A stretch of 27,517 bases of DNA from JBFKQC01 sp041627895. Its GTDB lineage: Bacteria; Pseudomonadota; Alphaproteobacteria; Rhodobacterales; Rhodobacteraceae. How positions within the stretch are numbered: the stretch's first letter is position 1; each line of letters starts with the position of its first letter. A model generated the notes under the pieces. That model saw only the letters and a list, made by a program, of their open reading frames with translations. It was not told where the DNA came from and made no database searches. Where the stretch lies: contig JBFKQC010000053.1 in NCBI GenBank assembly GCA_041627895.1, forward strand, positions 1 through 27,517, written 5' to 3'. This document shows, in pieces, positions 7,507 through 15,030 of this stretch. Made by a program: the position numbers and the translations under genes.

Positions 7507-8937
7507 ATGGACGTCGCAATTCTCTTCATCATGGTGATCGGCCTCCTGCTGATCGGCGTGCCGATCGCCGTGTCGCTGGGGCTCAGCTCGATCATCTTCC
7601 TGCTGGCCTATTCCAACACCTCGCTCGCCTCGATCGCGCAGTCGATGTACCAGGCGATGGCCGGGCACTACACGCTTCTCGCGATCCCGTTCTTCATCCT
7701 GGCCTCGTCGTTCATGTCGACCGGCGGGGTGGCGCGGCGGATCATCCGGTTCTCGATCGCCTGCGTCGGGCACCTGCCGGGCGGGCTGGCGATCGCCGGG
7801 GTCTTCGCCTGCATGCTGTTCGCCGCGCTCTCGGGCTCGTCGCCGGCCACCGTCGTGGCGATCGGCACCATCGTGATCGCGGGGATGCGCCAGGTCGGCT
7901 ATTCCAAGGAATTCGCCGCCGGCGTGATCTGCAACGCCGGCACGCTCGGCATCCTGATCCCGCCGTCGATCGTGATGGTGGTCTATGCCAGCGCCACCGA
8001 CGTCTCGGTCGGCCGGATGTTCCTGGCGGGCGTGATCCCGGGGCTTCTGGCGGGCTTTATGCTGATGGCGACGATCTACATCATCGCCGTCACCCGCAAC
8101 CTGCCCAAGGGAACCTGGCAGGGCTGGGGCGAGGTGATGACCTCGGCGCGCGAGGCGGGCTGGGGCCTCTTTCTGATCGTGATCATCCTCGGCGGCATCT
8201 ACGGCGGCATCTTCACCCCGACCGAGGCCGCCGCCGTGGCCGCGGTCTATGCGTTCTTCATCGCCTCGTTCGTCTACCGCGACATGGGGCCGCTGGCCGC
8301 GAAGAACCAGCGCCGCGCGCGTTCGCTGTCGGCGGCGGCGGTGTCGGACGCCGCGGACGGCCCGAGGGTTCGGGCCACGCTGCTGCAGAAGCCCTGGGCG
8401 CTGCTTACGGCCTTTGTCCACAAGGACACCAAGGACACGCTGTTCGACGCCGGCAAGCTGACGATCATGCTGATGTTCATCATCGCCAACGCGCTGATCC
8501 TGAAGCACGTGCTGACCGACGAACAGATCCCGCAGCAGATCGCCGCCTCGATGCTCGAGGCCGGGTTCGGGCCGGTGATGTTCCTGGTGATCGTCAACGT
8601 GATCCTGCTGATCGGCGGGCAGTTCATGGAGCCTTCGGGGCTGATCGTGATCGTGGCGCCGCTGGTCTTTCCGATCGCCATCGAGCTGGGGATCGACCCG
8701 ATTCACCTCGGGATCATCATGGTGGTGAACATGGAGATCGGGATGATCACGCCGCCGGTGGGGCTGAACCTGTTCGTGACCTCGGGCGTGGCGGGGATGC
8801 CGATGATGGCGGTGGTGCGCGCCGCGCTGCCGTTCCTGGCGGTGCTGTTCGTGTTCCTGATCATGGTGACCTATATCCCGTGGCTCAGCACCTTCCTGCC
8901 GATCACGTTCATGGGGCCGGAAATCATCACCAACTGA
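7507..8937 (+). CDS. dctM: TRAP transporter large permease DctM
   Basis: Main membrane subunit (476 aa) that carries the Na+-coupled dicarboxylate translocation path. Typical DctM stretches are GVPIAVSLGLSSIIFLLAY near the N-terminus, HYTLLAIPFFILASSFMSTGG, SGSSPATVVAIG, CNAGTLGILIPPSIVMVVYA, GIYGGIFTPTEAAAVAAVYA and ITPPVGLNLFV. A hydrophilic stretch of about 55 residues (roughly 259-315) with RRARSLSAAAVSDAADG divides the two halves and makes the protein longer than many DctM proteins of about 430 aa. It ends the operon, with a strong hairpin nine bases after the stop. Confidence 0.93.
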   Translation: MDVAILFIMVIGLLLIGVPIAVSLGLSSIIFLLAYSNTSLASIAQSMYQAMAGHYTLLAIPFFILASSFMSTGGVARRIIRFSIACVGHLPGGLAIAGVFACMLFAALSGSSPATVVAIGTIVIAGMRQVGYSKEFAAGVICNAGTLGILIPPSIVMVVYASATDVSVGRMFLAGVIPGLLAGFMLMATIYIIAVTRNLPKGTWQGWGEVMTSAREAGWGLFLIVIILGGIYGGIFTPTEAAAVAAVYAFFIASFVYRDMGPLAAKNQRRARSLSAAAVSDAADGPRVRATLLQKPWALLTAFVHKDTKDTLFDAGKLTIMLMFIIANALILKHVLTDEQIPQQIAASMLEAGFGPVMFLVIVNVILLIGGQFMEPSGLIVIVAPLVFPIAIELGIDPIHLGIIMVVNMEIGMITPPVGLNLFVTSGVAGMPMMAVVRAALPFLAVLFVFLIMVTYIPWLSTFLPITFMGPEIITN

Positions 8938-8945
8938 CGGCCGCA

Positions 8946-8968
8946 GGCCGGCCCCTCCGGGGCCGGCC
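8946..8968 (+). terminator. Strong hairpin after dctM
   Basis: A perfect 10-bp GC stem, GGCCGGCCCC (8946-8955) with GGGGCCGGCC (8959-8968), closed by a TCC loop, nine bases after the dctM stop. No T-run follows directly, but the repeat element just downstream brings its own small hairpin with a CTCTTTTC tail, so the two together may act as the terminator. Confidence 0.65.
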
Positions 8969-8972
8969 GTTG

Positions 8973-9024
8973 CCGAAATGTGCGCTTCCGCGCGCTCTTT
9001 TCCCGCAAGCGGCCAGGCGACGCC
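8973..9024 (+). repeat. Dispersed repeat, copy 1 (terminator-linked)
   Basis: This 52-bp stretch closely matches 18064-18116. Shared blocks include AATGTGCGC, TCCGCGCGCTCTT and AGGCGACGCC. GTGCGC (8980-8985) can pair with GCGCGC after a TTCC loop, with one G-U pair, followed by T-rich CTCTTTTC, so the left half resembles an intrinsic terminator. In this copy the last eight bases, GCGACGCC, also pair with GGCGTCGC (9033-9040). It lies between convergent genes. The remaining bases to 9105 show nothing else. Confidence 0.7.
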
Positions 9025-9105
9025 CCGTGTCCGGCGTCGCGCCCGCGTCAGGTACGCCTGCGGCGCCGGTTGCGGCGGTGGGGCGCCGGGCGATCCCCGA
9101 CCCGG

Positions 9106-9981
9106 TCACGACCCGCGGTGGCGCTTCTCGAACCTTGGCAGCATCGCGGAGAAGTCGCGCCCCGCGCCGTCCTCGTGCTCGACGAACTGCTCGTAAAGCC
9201 GGGTCGCGGCCAGGCCCATCGGCGTGTCGGCATCGGCCGCCTCGGCGGCCTGCTGGCTGAGCCGCAAATCCTTCAGCATCAGGTCGGCGGCGAAGCCGGG
9301 CCTGTAGTCGTTGTCGGCGGGGCTTTTCGGGCCGATCCCCGGCGCGGGGCAATAGGCTTTCATCGTCCAGGAATAGCCCGAGGACGTGCTGACCACGTCG
9401 AACATCGCCTGGCGCGAAAGCCCCAGCTTGTCGGCCAGCGCGAAGGCCTCGCAGGTGGCGATCATCGTGACGCCGAGGATCATGTTGTTGCAGATCTTCG
9501 CGGCCTGGCCGTTGCCGGAGGGCCCGCAATGCACCGCCTTCTGGCCCATGACGTCGAACAGCGGTTCTGCCTTGGCAAAGGCCGCCTCGCTGCCGCCGGC
9601 CATGAAGGTCAGCGTGCCCGCCGCGGCGCCGCCGACCCCGCCCGAGACCGGCGCGTCGACCGGCAGGAGGCCCGCGGCCTCGGCGTCCCGGGCCACCGCG
9701 CGGGCGCTTTCGACATCCACGGTCGAGCAGTCGACGAAGGCCGCGCCCGCGGTCATCGCGGGGATGACCTCGGCGGCCACGGCGCGCAGGATCGCGCCGT
9801 TCGGCAGCATGGTGATCACCACCTCGGCGCCCGCCGCGGCCTCGGCGGCCGCGGCCGCGGCGGTGACGCCCTCGGGGCAGGGCGCGGCGGTGTCGTAGCC
9901 GGTGACGTCGTGGCCCGCGGCGGCGAGGTTTCTCGCCATCGGGCTGCCCATGTTGCCGAGGCCCACAAATCCGATCTTCAT
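9106..9981 (-). CDS. mmsB: 3-hydroxyisobutyrate dehydrogenase
   Basis: NAD-dependent oxidation of 3-hydroxyisobutyrate to methylmalonate semialdehyde, a late step of valine breakdown; cytosolic, 291 aa. The N-terminal Rossmann loop is GFVGLGNMG (4-12). The substrate loop DAPVSGGVGGAAAGTL (109-124) and GNGQAAKICNN (156-166), holding the catalytic lysine (Lys 162) and a conserved Asn (166), define the beta-hydroxyacid dehydrogenase family and this subgroup. It is the last gene of a three-gene minus-strand unit after the acyl-CoA dehydrogenase and the hydrolase, starting four bases beyond the hydrolase stop, with GGAGGAG upstream. Its product feeds MmsA, encoded at 15031-16530. Confidence 0.93.
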   Translation of the reverse strand: MKIGFVGLGNMGSPMARNLAAAGHDVTGYDTAAPCPEGVTAAAAAAEAAAGAEVVITMLPNGAILRAVAAEVIPAMTAGAAFVDCSTVDVESARAVARDAEAAGLLPVDAPVSGGVGGAAAGTLTFMAGGSEAAFAKAEPLFDVMGQKAVHCGPSGNGQAAKICNNMILGVTMIATCEAFALADKLGLSRQAMFDVVSTSSGYSWTMKAYCPAPGIGPKSPADNDYRPGFAADLMLKDLRLSQQAAEAADADTPMGLAATRLYEQFVEHEDGAGRDFSAMLPRFEKRHRGS

Positions 9982-9985
9982 GGCT

Positions 9986-11005
9986 CTACTCCTCCCATCT
10001 CAGGTCGTTGTCGCCCAGCGGCGCCAGCATCGCGGCGGCGTCGTCCGGGGTGACGCTGTCCAGCCTGTGTTTCCAGCGCGGTGCGCGGTCCTTGTCGATG
10101 ATCGCCGCGCGGATGCCTTCCAGAAAGTCGCCCCTGTCGCTGGCCCGCCAGGTAAAGCGGTATTCCTGCATCAGCGCCTCGCGGATCGCCGGCCTGGCCC
10201 GGACGCGGGCGATCAGCTGCAGCGTGCAGGCCATCGACAGCGGCGAATTGCGCTCCAGCGCCGCGCGCGCGCCGGCGAAATCGCCCTGGCCGAGCGCGGC
10301 ATGGATCGCGGCCAGATCGCCCGCGCCGAAGGCCGCGTCGATCGCGTCGAGCGGCAGGGACGAAGGCGCGGGCTTCAGCGCGGCGCGCGAGGCATGCGAG
10401 GCGTCGCCGGTCTCGGCGAGCAGCGCGGCGAGGTCCGGCCACCGGTCTTCGGGCAGGTAATGGTCGGCAAAGCCCGCCAGGATCGCGTCCGGGGCAACCA
10501 TCCGCGCGCCGGTCAGCCCGAGATACTCGCCGAGCCGCCCCGGTGCTTTTGCGAGAATCAGCGAGCCGCCCACGTCCGGCACCAGCCCGATGCCGCATTC
10601 CGGCATGGCGATGCGGCTGGTCGCGCCCACCACCCGGTGCGCGCAGTGACAGCCGATGCCGACCCCGCCGCCCATGGTAAAGCCCTGCATCAGCGCCACG
10701 GTGGGCTTAGGATATTCGGCGATCTTGGCGTTCAGCCGGTATTCGTCGCGCCAGAACTGCCGGCCGAAGCCGAAATCGCCGGCGCGGCCGGCCTTGTAGA
10801 GTTCGGCGATGTCGCCGCCGGCGCAGAACGCCTTGTCGCCCTCGGCGTCGAACAGCACCAGCGCGACCGCCCGGTCGCCGCGCCAGGCGTCGAGCGCCGC
10901 CTCGATGGCGCGCAGCATGTCGTAGGTCAGCGCGTTCAGCGCCTTGGGGCGGGTGAAGGTGATGCGCCCGGCACGGCCCTGGGTGCGGATCCGGATGCCG
11001 GTCAT
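9986..11005 (-). CDS. 3-hydroxyisobutyryl-CoA hydrolase (HIBCH type)
   Basis: Member of the crotonase fold (339 aa) that hydrolyses 3-hydroxyisobutyryl-CoA to free acid and CoA in valine degradation. Oxyanion-hole segments are CAGGDIAELY (61-70) and GFTMGGGVGIG (108-118). MPECGIGLVPDVGG (134-147) holds the Glu and Asp (136 and 144) equivalent to the catalytic pair of mammalian HIBCH. The length and the C-terminal RSPLSM-like motif (RNSPLSMACTLQL) separate it from ordinary enoyl-CoA hydratases of about 260 aa. ATG 11005 overlaps the upstream dehydrogenase stop in an ATGA, indicating translational coupling; the longer open frame back to 11245 lies inside that gene and is discarded. Confidence 0.92.
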   Translation of the reverse strand: MTGIRIRTQGRAGRITFTRPKALNALTYDMLRAIEAALDAWRGDRAVALVLFDAEGDKAFCAGGDIAELYKAGRAGDFGFGRQFWRDEYRLNAKIAEYPKPTVALMQGFTMGGGVGIGCHCAHRVVGATSRIAMPECGIGLVPDVGGSLILAKAPGRLGEYLGLTGARMVAPDAILAGFADHYLPEDRWPDLAALLAETGDASHASRAALKPAPSSLPLDAIDAAFGAGDLAAIHAALGQGDFAGARAALERNSPLSMACTLQLIARVRARPAIREALMQEYRFTWRASDRGDFLEGIRAAIIDKDRAPRWKHRLDSVTPDDAAAMLAPLGDNDLRWEE

Positions 11006-12147
11006 CCCCGCTCTGCCAGCATCGCGCGCGCCACGATCAGCCGCATGATCTCGTTGGTGCCTTCGAGGATCTGGTGCACGCGCAGATCGCGCACGATCTT
11101 CTCGATGCCGTAATCGGCGAGATAGCCATAGCCGCCGTGCAGTTGCAGGCACTGGTCGGCGACGCGGCTGCCGGCCTCGGTCACGAACTTCTTCGCCATG
11201 GCGCAGAACTTGGTGGCGTCCGGCGCGCGCCGGTCCAGCTTCCACGCCGCCTGGCGCAGGAAGACGCGGGCGGCCTGCAACTCGATCTCCATCTCGGCCA
11301 GCCGGAACTGCAGCGCCTGGAACTGGTCGATCGGCTGCCCGAAGGCGCGGCGCTCGCCCATATAGGCCAGCGTCGCCTCAAGCCCCGCCTGCGCCGCGCC
11401 GAGCGAGCAGGCCGAGATGTTCAGCCGCCCGCCGTCGAGCCCGGCCATGGCATAGCGGAACCCCGCACCTTCCTCGCCGATCAGGTTTTCGGCCGGCACC
11501 CGGCAGTCGTCGAACTGGACCTGCGCGGTGGGCTGGCTGCGCCAGCCCATCTTGTCCTCGAGCCCGCCGAAGCTGAGCCCCGGCGTGCCGTCCTCGACGA
11601 TCACCGCGCTGATGCCCCTAGGCCCGTCCTCGCCGGTGCGCACCATGGTGAGGTAGGCATCCGAATAGCCGCCGCCCGAGATGAACGCCTTGGTGCCGTT
11701 GAGCGTATAGCCCTCGTTGCTGCGCACCGCCCGGGTCTTCAGCGCGGCGGCGTCGGACCCCGAGCCCGGCTCGGTCAGGCAATAGGAGAACACGGTTTCC
11801 ATCGCGACCGCGCGGGGCAGGACGCGCGCCTTCAGCGCGTCCGAGCCGAAGCGGTCGATCATGCCGGCGCACATGTTGTGGATCGACAGGAACGCCGCGA
11901 CCGACGCGCAGGACCGGCTGAGCGCCTCGAAGACCAGCGTCGCATCCAGCCGGGTCAGCCCCGACCCGCCGCAGTCCTCGGAAACGTAAAGCCCGCCAAA
12001 GCCCAGTTCGGCCAGACGCGGCCACAATGCCTTGGGGATCGTGCCTTCGGCCTCCCACTGCCGGGCGAAGGGCGCGATATGCTCTTCGCCGAAGGCGCGC
12101 GCCATGTCGAATATGGCGACCTGTTCCTCACTCAGCGCGAAATCCAT
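11002..12147 (-). CDS. Acyl-CoA dehydrogenase, probably isobutyryl-CoA dehydrogenase
   Basis: FAD-dependent acyl-CoA dehydrogenase of 381 aa. CLTEPGSGSDAAALKT (123-138) is the FAD/substrate signature; DQCLQLHGGYGYLADYGIEK and VHQILEGTNEIMR (358-369) place the catalytic base at Glu 362, as in short-chain and isobutyryl-CoA dehydrogenases. The preference for isobutyryl-CoA, giving methacrylyl-CoA, is inferred from the adjacent HIBCH and mmsB genes and resemblance to ACAD8. An enoyl-CoA hydratase for the next step is not in the window. The gene starts the minus-strand unit, with GGAGGG before ATG 12147 and a TetR-like palindrome 23 bases upstream. Confidence 0.9.
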   Translation of the reverse strand: MDFALSEEQVAIFDMARAFGEEHIAPFARQWEAEGTIPKALWPRLAELGFGGLYVSEDCGGSGLTRLDATLVFEALSRSCASVAAFLSIHNMCAGMIDRFGSDALKARVLPRAVAMETVFSYCLTEPGSGSDAAALKTRAVRSNEGYTLNGTKAFISGGGYSDAYLTMVRTGEDGPRGISAVIVEDGTPGLSFGGLEDKMGWRSQPTAQVQFDDCRVPAENLIGEEGAGFRYAMAGLDGGRLNISACSLGAAQAGLEATLAYMGERRAFGQPIDQFQALQFRLAEMEIELQAARVFLRQAAWKLDRRAPDATKFCAMAKKFVTEAGSRVADQCLQLHGGYGYLADYGIEKIVRDLRVHQILEGTNEIMRLIVARAMLAERG

Positions 12148-12169
12148 GGGACCCTCCCGCGGCCGGAAT

Positions 12170-12183
12170 TGAACACTCGTTCA
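12170..12183 (-). promoter_or_regulatory. Palindromic operator before the valine operon
   Basis: TGAACACTCGTTCA is an inverted repeat of TGAAC and GTTCA around four bases, 23-36 bases upstream of the dehydrogenase start. Its form resembles operators of TetR-family regulators of fatty-acid and branched-chain acyl-CoA genes. No TetR gene is in the window, so the regulator is unknown. Confidence 0.45.
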
Positions 12184-12225
12184 CTTACCTGCCGCGGGGC
12201 GCCTGTGCAAGGAAAACGCGGCGCG

Positions 12226-12816
12226 TCAGATCAGCCGCACCTGGGTGCCCACCGGGGCCAGCTCGAAAAGCTCGGCGATCTTCTCGTTGTAAAGCCCGAT
12301 GCAGCCCGAGGACGACCGCCGCCCGATCTTGCGGGTGTCGTGGGTGCCGTGGATCAGATAGGCCGGCCAGTCGAGATAAAGCGCGTGGGTGCCCAGCGGG
12401 TTGCCGGGGCCGGCGGGCATGAACTCGGGCAGGGTCGGGTCGCGCTCGCGCATCTCTGCCGTGGGCGTCCAGGACGGGCCGACCTTCTTGCGCACCACTT
12501 CCGTATAGCCGCGCCTGGTCAAATCCTCGGTCATCGGGACCGAGGTCGGGTAGACGCGATAATCGCCGCCGTCGGCGCTCCAGTAATGCAGCGCGCGCGA
12601 TCCGGTGTCGGCGACGATGGTCGCAACGCCAAGCCGGTCGAAATGGTCGCGCCAGTCCTGGGTGCGGAACGACGAGATGTTGTTGCGCGCCGTCGCGGGG
12701 CCGCGCAACTCGGGCAGGGCGGCCTGCGCCGACAGGATGCGCGGTGCGGCCAGCGCGCCCGCCAGGGCGGCGGCGCCGGTCAGAAGGCCGCGGCGGCCAA
12801 GTCTGTTGCCCGTCAT
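12226..12816 (-). CDS. L,D-transpeptidase (YkuD domain), Tat-type signal
   Basis: Exported 196-aa YkuD-family protein, expected to form 3-3 peptidoglycan cross-links or attach lipoproteins to the wall. The N-terminus NRLGRRGLLTGAAALAGALA has a twin arginine and hydrophobic core, consistent with Tat export. GNPLGTHALYLDWPAYLIHGTHD (138-160) and SSSGCIGLYN (168-177) form the active site, with His 156 and Cys 172. The usual histidine of SHGC is Ser, a variant seen in alphaproteobacteria, and the arginine that normally follows as C-I-R is Gly 174 (GGG; CGG would give Arg). ATG 12816 has AAGGAG six bases upstream; the earlier start at 12867 adds a non-signal extension. It is transcribed toward the valine unit but is probably separate from it. 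Confidence 0.85.
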   Translation of the reverse strand: MTGNRLGRRGLLTGAAALAGALAAPRILSAQAALPELRGPATARNNISSFRTQDWRDHFDRLGVATIVADTGSRALHYWSADGGDYRVYPTSVPMTEDLTRRGYTEVVRKKVGPSWTPTAEMRERDPTLPEFMPAGPGNPLGTHALYLDWPAYLIHGTHDTRKIGRRSSSGCIGLYNEKIAELFELAPVGTQVRLI

Positions 12817-12858
12817 GGAAAGCTCCTTCGCGAGGGGACGCGGCGTATATGCGCGCCG

Positions 12859-12891
12859 CTGCGGCAAATGCCAGAGGCAGGATTGCCGCAG
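12859..12891. promoter_or_regulatory. Nested hairpin upstream of the L,D-transpeptidase gene
   Basis: CTGCGGCAA (12859-12867) pairs perfectly with TTGCCGCAG (12883-12891). Inside it, TGCC (12869-12872) pairs with GGCA (12876-12879). It lies 43-75 bases before the gene start. It could be an operator, a leader structure or part of the terminator of the upstream ligase gene; the sequence does not decide. Confidence 0.45.
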
Positions 12892-12918
12892 CCGGTCACG
12901 TCGCCGTGATCGGCGGAA

Positions 12919-12943
12919 TCCGGCGCAGAACGCCTGCGCCGGA
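12919..12943 (-). terminator. Hairpin after the YbdK-like gene
   Basis: TCCGGCGCAG (12919-12928) and CTGCGCCGGA (12934-12943) form a 10-bp perfect stem with a 5-nt loop, 28-52 bases past the minus-strand stop at 12971. No long T-run follows (TTCC only). Confidence 0.55.
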
Positions 12944-12970
12944 CCCGCGGGACCCGCCCCGGCGCCGCGC

Positions 12971-14101
12971 TCAGAGATCGGCGGTGAATTCCTCGATCAG
13001 CATCGCGACGACGGCGCGCATCGCCTTCTTCTCGTCGCCCGACATCTCCAGTTCGGCGGCGCGCATCGCGCGCTGGCGGTCGGCGCTGTTGCCCTTCTTC
13101 AGGATGTCGCGCGCGCCCTCGACCTCGGCCACGCAGCCCAGCGCCTCGGCGTCCTGCGCCACCAGCGCGATCAGCTCTTCCAGCAGGTCGGCATAGGGCA
13201 CAACCTCGCCGCGGCCGAAGTCGATCAGCCCCTCGGACATGCCGTAGCGCTGCGCGCGCCAGCGGTTCTCGCCCACCAGGAACTCGTCGTAGATGCGCCA
13301 GCGCTGGTTCATCACCCTCAGCCGCCAGAGCATCCGCATCACGCATTGCGTCAGCGCCGCGATGGTCAGCGCGTGTTCCATGCGCGGGGAATTGTCGCAG
13401 ATCCGCGATTCCAGCGTCGGGAACCGGCCCGAGGGGCGCAAGTCCCACCAGATCTTGGTCGAATCCTCGATCGCCCCGGTGTCGATGATCGCCTGCACCG
13501 AGCGTTCGTATTCCGCCCAGCTGTGAAAGATCGGCGGATGGCCGGTGCGCGGCACGTTGTCGAAGATCGTCAGCCGGTAGCAGGCCAGCCCGGTGTCCTG
13601 CCCCTGCCAGAACGGCGAGGAACAGCTCAGCGCCAGCAGGTGCGGCAGGAAATAGGCGAACTGGTTCATCAGGTCGATGCGCAGGTCCTTGTCCTCGATC
13701 CCGACATGGACGTGCATCCCCGAGATCAGCAGCCGCCGCGCCACGCCAGCCAGGTCGCGGTCGAGCGCGTTGTAGCGCTCCTTGTCGGTGTGGTGCTGGT
13801 CCTTCCAGTCGGCGGTCGGGTGGCAAGACACCGCCAGGGGCGCCATGCCGTAGCGCCCGGCGATCTCGGCCACGGTGCCGCGCAGCCGCTTCAGGTCGGC
13901 GCGCGCCTCGGTGATGTTGGCGCAGACCCCGGTGCCGATCTCGACCTGGCATTTCAGGAATTCGGGCGACACCTGGCCGCCCAGCGCCTCGGCGCAGGCA
14001 TCCATCATCTCCTGCGGCGCCTCGGCAAGGTCCAGCGTGTCGCGGTCGACGAGAAGGTATTCCTCCTCGATCCCCATGGTGAAACTCGGCGCCGTAACCA
14101 T
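12971..14101 (-). CDS. Carboxylate-amine ligase, YbdK/GCS2 family
   Basis: A 376-aa ATP-dependent ligase of the glutamate-cysteine ligase type 2 family. The N-terminus FTMGIEEEYLLVD is the hallmark GxExE(F/Y)xLVD nucleotide/metal site. FLKCQVEIGTGVC, GMHVHVGIED (a metal-binding His pair) and RPSGRFPTLESRICD follow in family order. E. coli YbdK has weak gamma-glutamylcysteine synthetase activity; the physiological product of these stand-alone proteins is often unknown, and specificity cannot be told here. ATG 14101 is set by GGAGGGG four bases upstream and gives the usual length; the frame is open back to 14371 but that part reads as noise. It lies between the two halves of the valine pathway with no obvious functional link. 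Confidence 0.88.
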   Translation of the reverse strand: MVTAPSFTMGIEEEYLLVDRDTLDLAEAPQEMMDACAEALGGQVSPEFLKCQVEIGTGVCANITEARADLKRLRGTVAEIAGRYGMAPLAVSCHPTADWKDQHHTDKERYNALDRDLAGVARRLLISGMHVHVGIEDKDLRIDLMNQFAYFLPHLLALSCSSPFWQGQDTGLACYRLTIFDNVPRTGHPPIFHSWAEYERSVQAIIDTGAIEDSTKIWWDLRPSGRFPTLESRICDNSPRMEHALTIAALTQCVMRMLWRLRVMNQRWRIYDEFLVGENRWRAQRYGMSEGLIDFGRGEVVPYADLLEELIALVAQDAEALGCVAEVEGARDILKKGNSADRQRAMRAAELEMSGDEKKAMRAVVAMLIEEFTADL

Positions 14102-14309
14102 CGCACCCCTCCGGCAATCCTCGCGAAGAAAGCAGAGCGCCGCGGGGCTGGCAAGCGAAAGCGCGCCGCGGCCGCGCGGGCCCGCGGGGTTTGCGGCACC
14201 GATGTGGCGGCCGCGCCCGCGCGGCCCGAAATTACAGACTTTCCGGCCCAGTTTGGCCATCTTCGGCCCGCAGGCTGCCGGGCAATAACCGACAAGAATG
14301 CGGTGCGGT

Positions 14310-14987
14310 ATGTTGACGAGAACTCGAAACGAGGCAGACGGGCGCGATCCGTCGTCCTGGCGCTCGGTCACGCATCAGGGCGAGGCGGCCGGCTATTCCG
14401 TCTTCGAAAGCGAAGACCGGTTCTGGCGCGAGCGCGCCGCCGAGGGCGTGCTGCGGATCGTCGGGGTGCTGGCGATCCTGGCGGGATACGTGCAGTGGTT
14501 CCTGCCGGCCGAACTGCTGGACGGCGATCCGATCATGGCCCGGATGGGGCTGTCGGCGCTGTTCATGGGCGTCGGCTTTGCGCTTTACATTTTCGCCTCG
14601 CGCGGGTTCCGGATGATGCTGAACGTCGACCTGACCCGGCGCCGGATCGGCTGGGCGCGGCTCAACGCCCGCAACCTCAGCCCGGTGCGCCGGACCTATC
14701 CGATGGACCGGGTCGAGGGCTTCTTCGTCCAGCGCGGCGGCAGCGGCCCGCAGGCGATGGCCTCGCTGCGGCTGCGGCTGAAGGGCGGCTTCGGCCCGGT
14801 CGTCCTGCTGCACGGCGAGGCGGCCGAGATCGAGGCGCTGCACCGCCAGATCGTCGAGGACATGCACACCGCACTGAACTGCGCGCCCAAGCGGGTGCAG
14901 CGCCGGCACCGTTTCGCGGTGCAGCACGCCAGGGCGCGCCCGAATCGCCGCCGCCGCCGCGTCCGGTCTGCGGACGCGGCGACCTGA
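14310..14987 (+). CDS. Uncharacterised two-TM membrane protein
   Basis: A 225-aa protein (or 229 aa from ATG 14298) that I do not recognise. A hydrophilic N-terminal part of about 45 residues is followed by two membrane segments, VLRIVGVLAILAGYVQWFL and MGLSALFMGVGFALYIFA. After them comes a soluble region, VDLTRRRIGWARLNARNLS to VVLLHGEAAEIEALHRQIVE, whose strand-turn pattern resembles PH-like domains that follow paired helices. The tail is very Arg-rich (RPNRRRRRVR). No good ribosome-binding site supports either start. Codon use matches its neighbours. It diverges from the ligase gene across a region of about 200 bp in which I see no clear promoter, and converges on mmsA. Confidence 0.7.
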   Translation: MLTRTRNEADGRDPSSWRSVTHQGEAAGYSVFESEDRFWRERAAEGVLRIVGVLAILAGYVQWFLPAELLDGDPIMARMGLSALFMGVGFALYIFASRGFRMMLNVDLTRRRIGWARLNARNLSPVRRTYPMDRVEGFFVQRGGSGPQAMASLRLRLKGGFGPVVLLHGEAAEIEALHRQIVEDMHTALNCAPKRVQRRHRFAVQHARARPNRRRRRVRSADAAT

Positions 14988-15020
14988 GAAGGGGCAGGGC
15001 GGGGGCCGGCGCCGCCGGCC
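14957..15020. terminator. Two hairpins between convergent genes
   Basis: CCGCGTCCG (14957-14965) with CGGACGCGG (14971-14979) overlaps the last codons of the membrane-protein gene. GGCCGGC (15004-15010) with GCCGGCC (15014-15020) lies ten bases past the mmsA stop on the other strand. Together they form a likely bidirectional termination zone without T-runs. Confidence 0.5.
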
Positions 15021-15030
15021 GCCCGGCGGG

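Noticed and set aside
6397..8706. 769-aa minus-strand frame opposite dctQM
   Set aside because: Its His/Asp/Arg-rich composition is typical of an antisense frame in GC-rich DNA; the plus strand holds well-conserved TRAP genes.
6630..9260. 876-aa plus-strand frame across dctQM
   Set aside because: Out-of-frame shadow rich in Arg, Ala, Gly and Asp; it crosses operon ends and a terminator.
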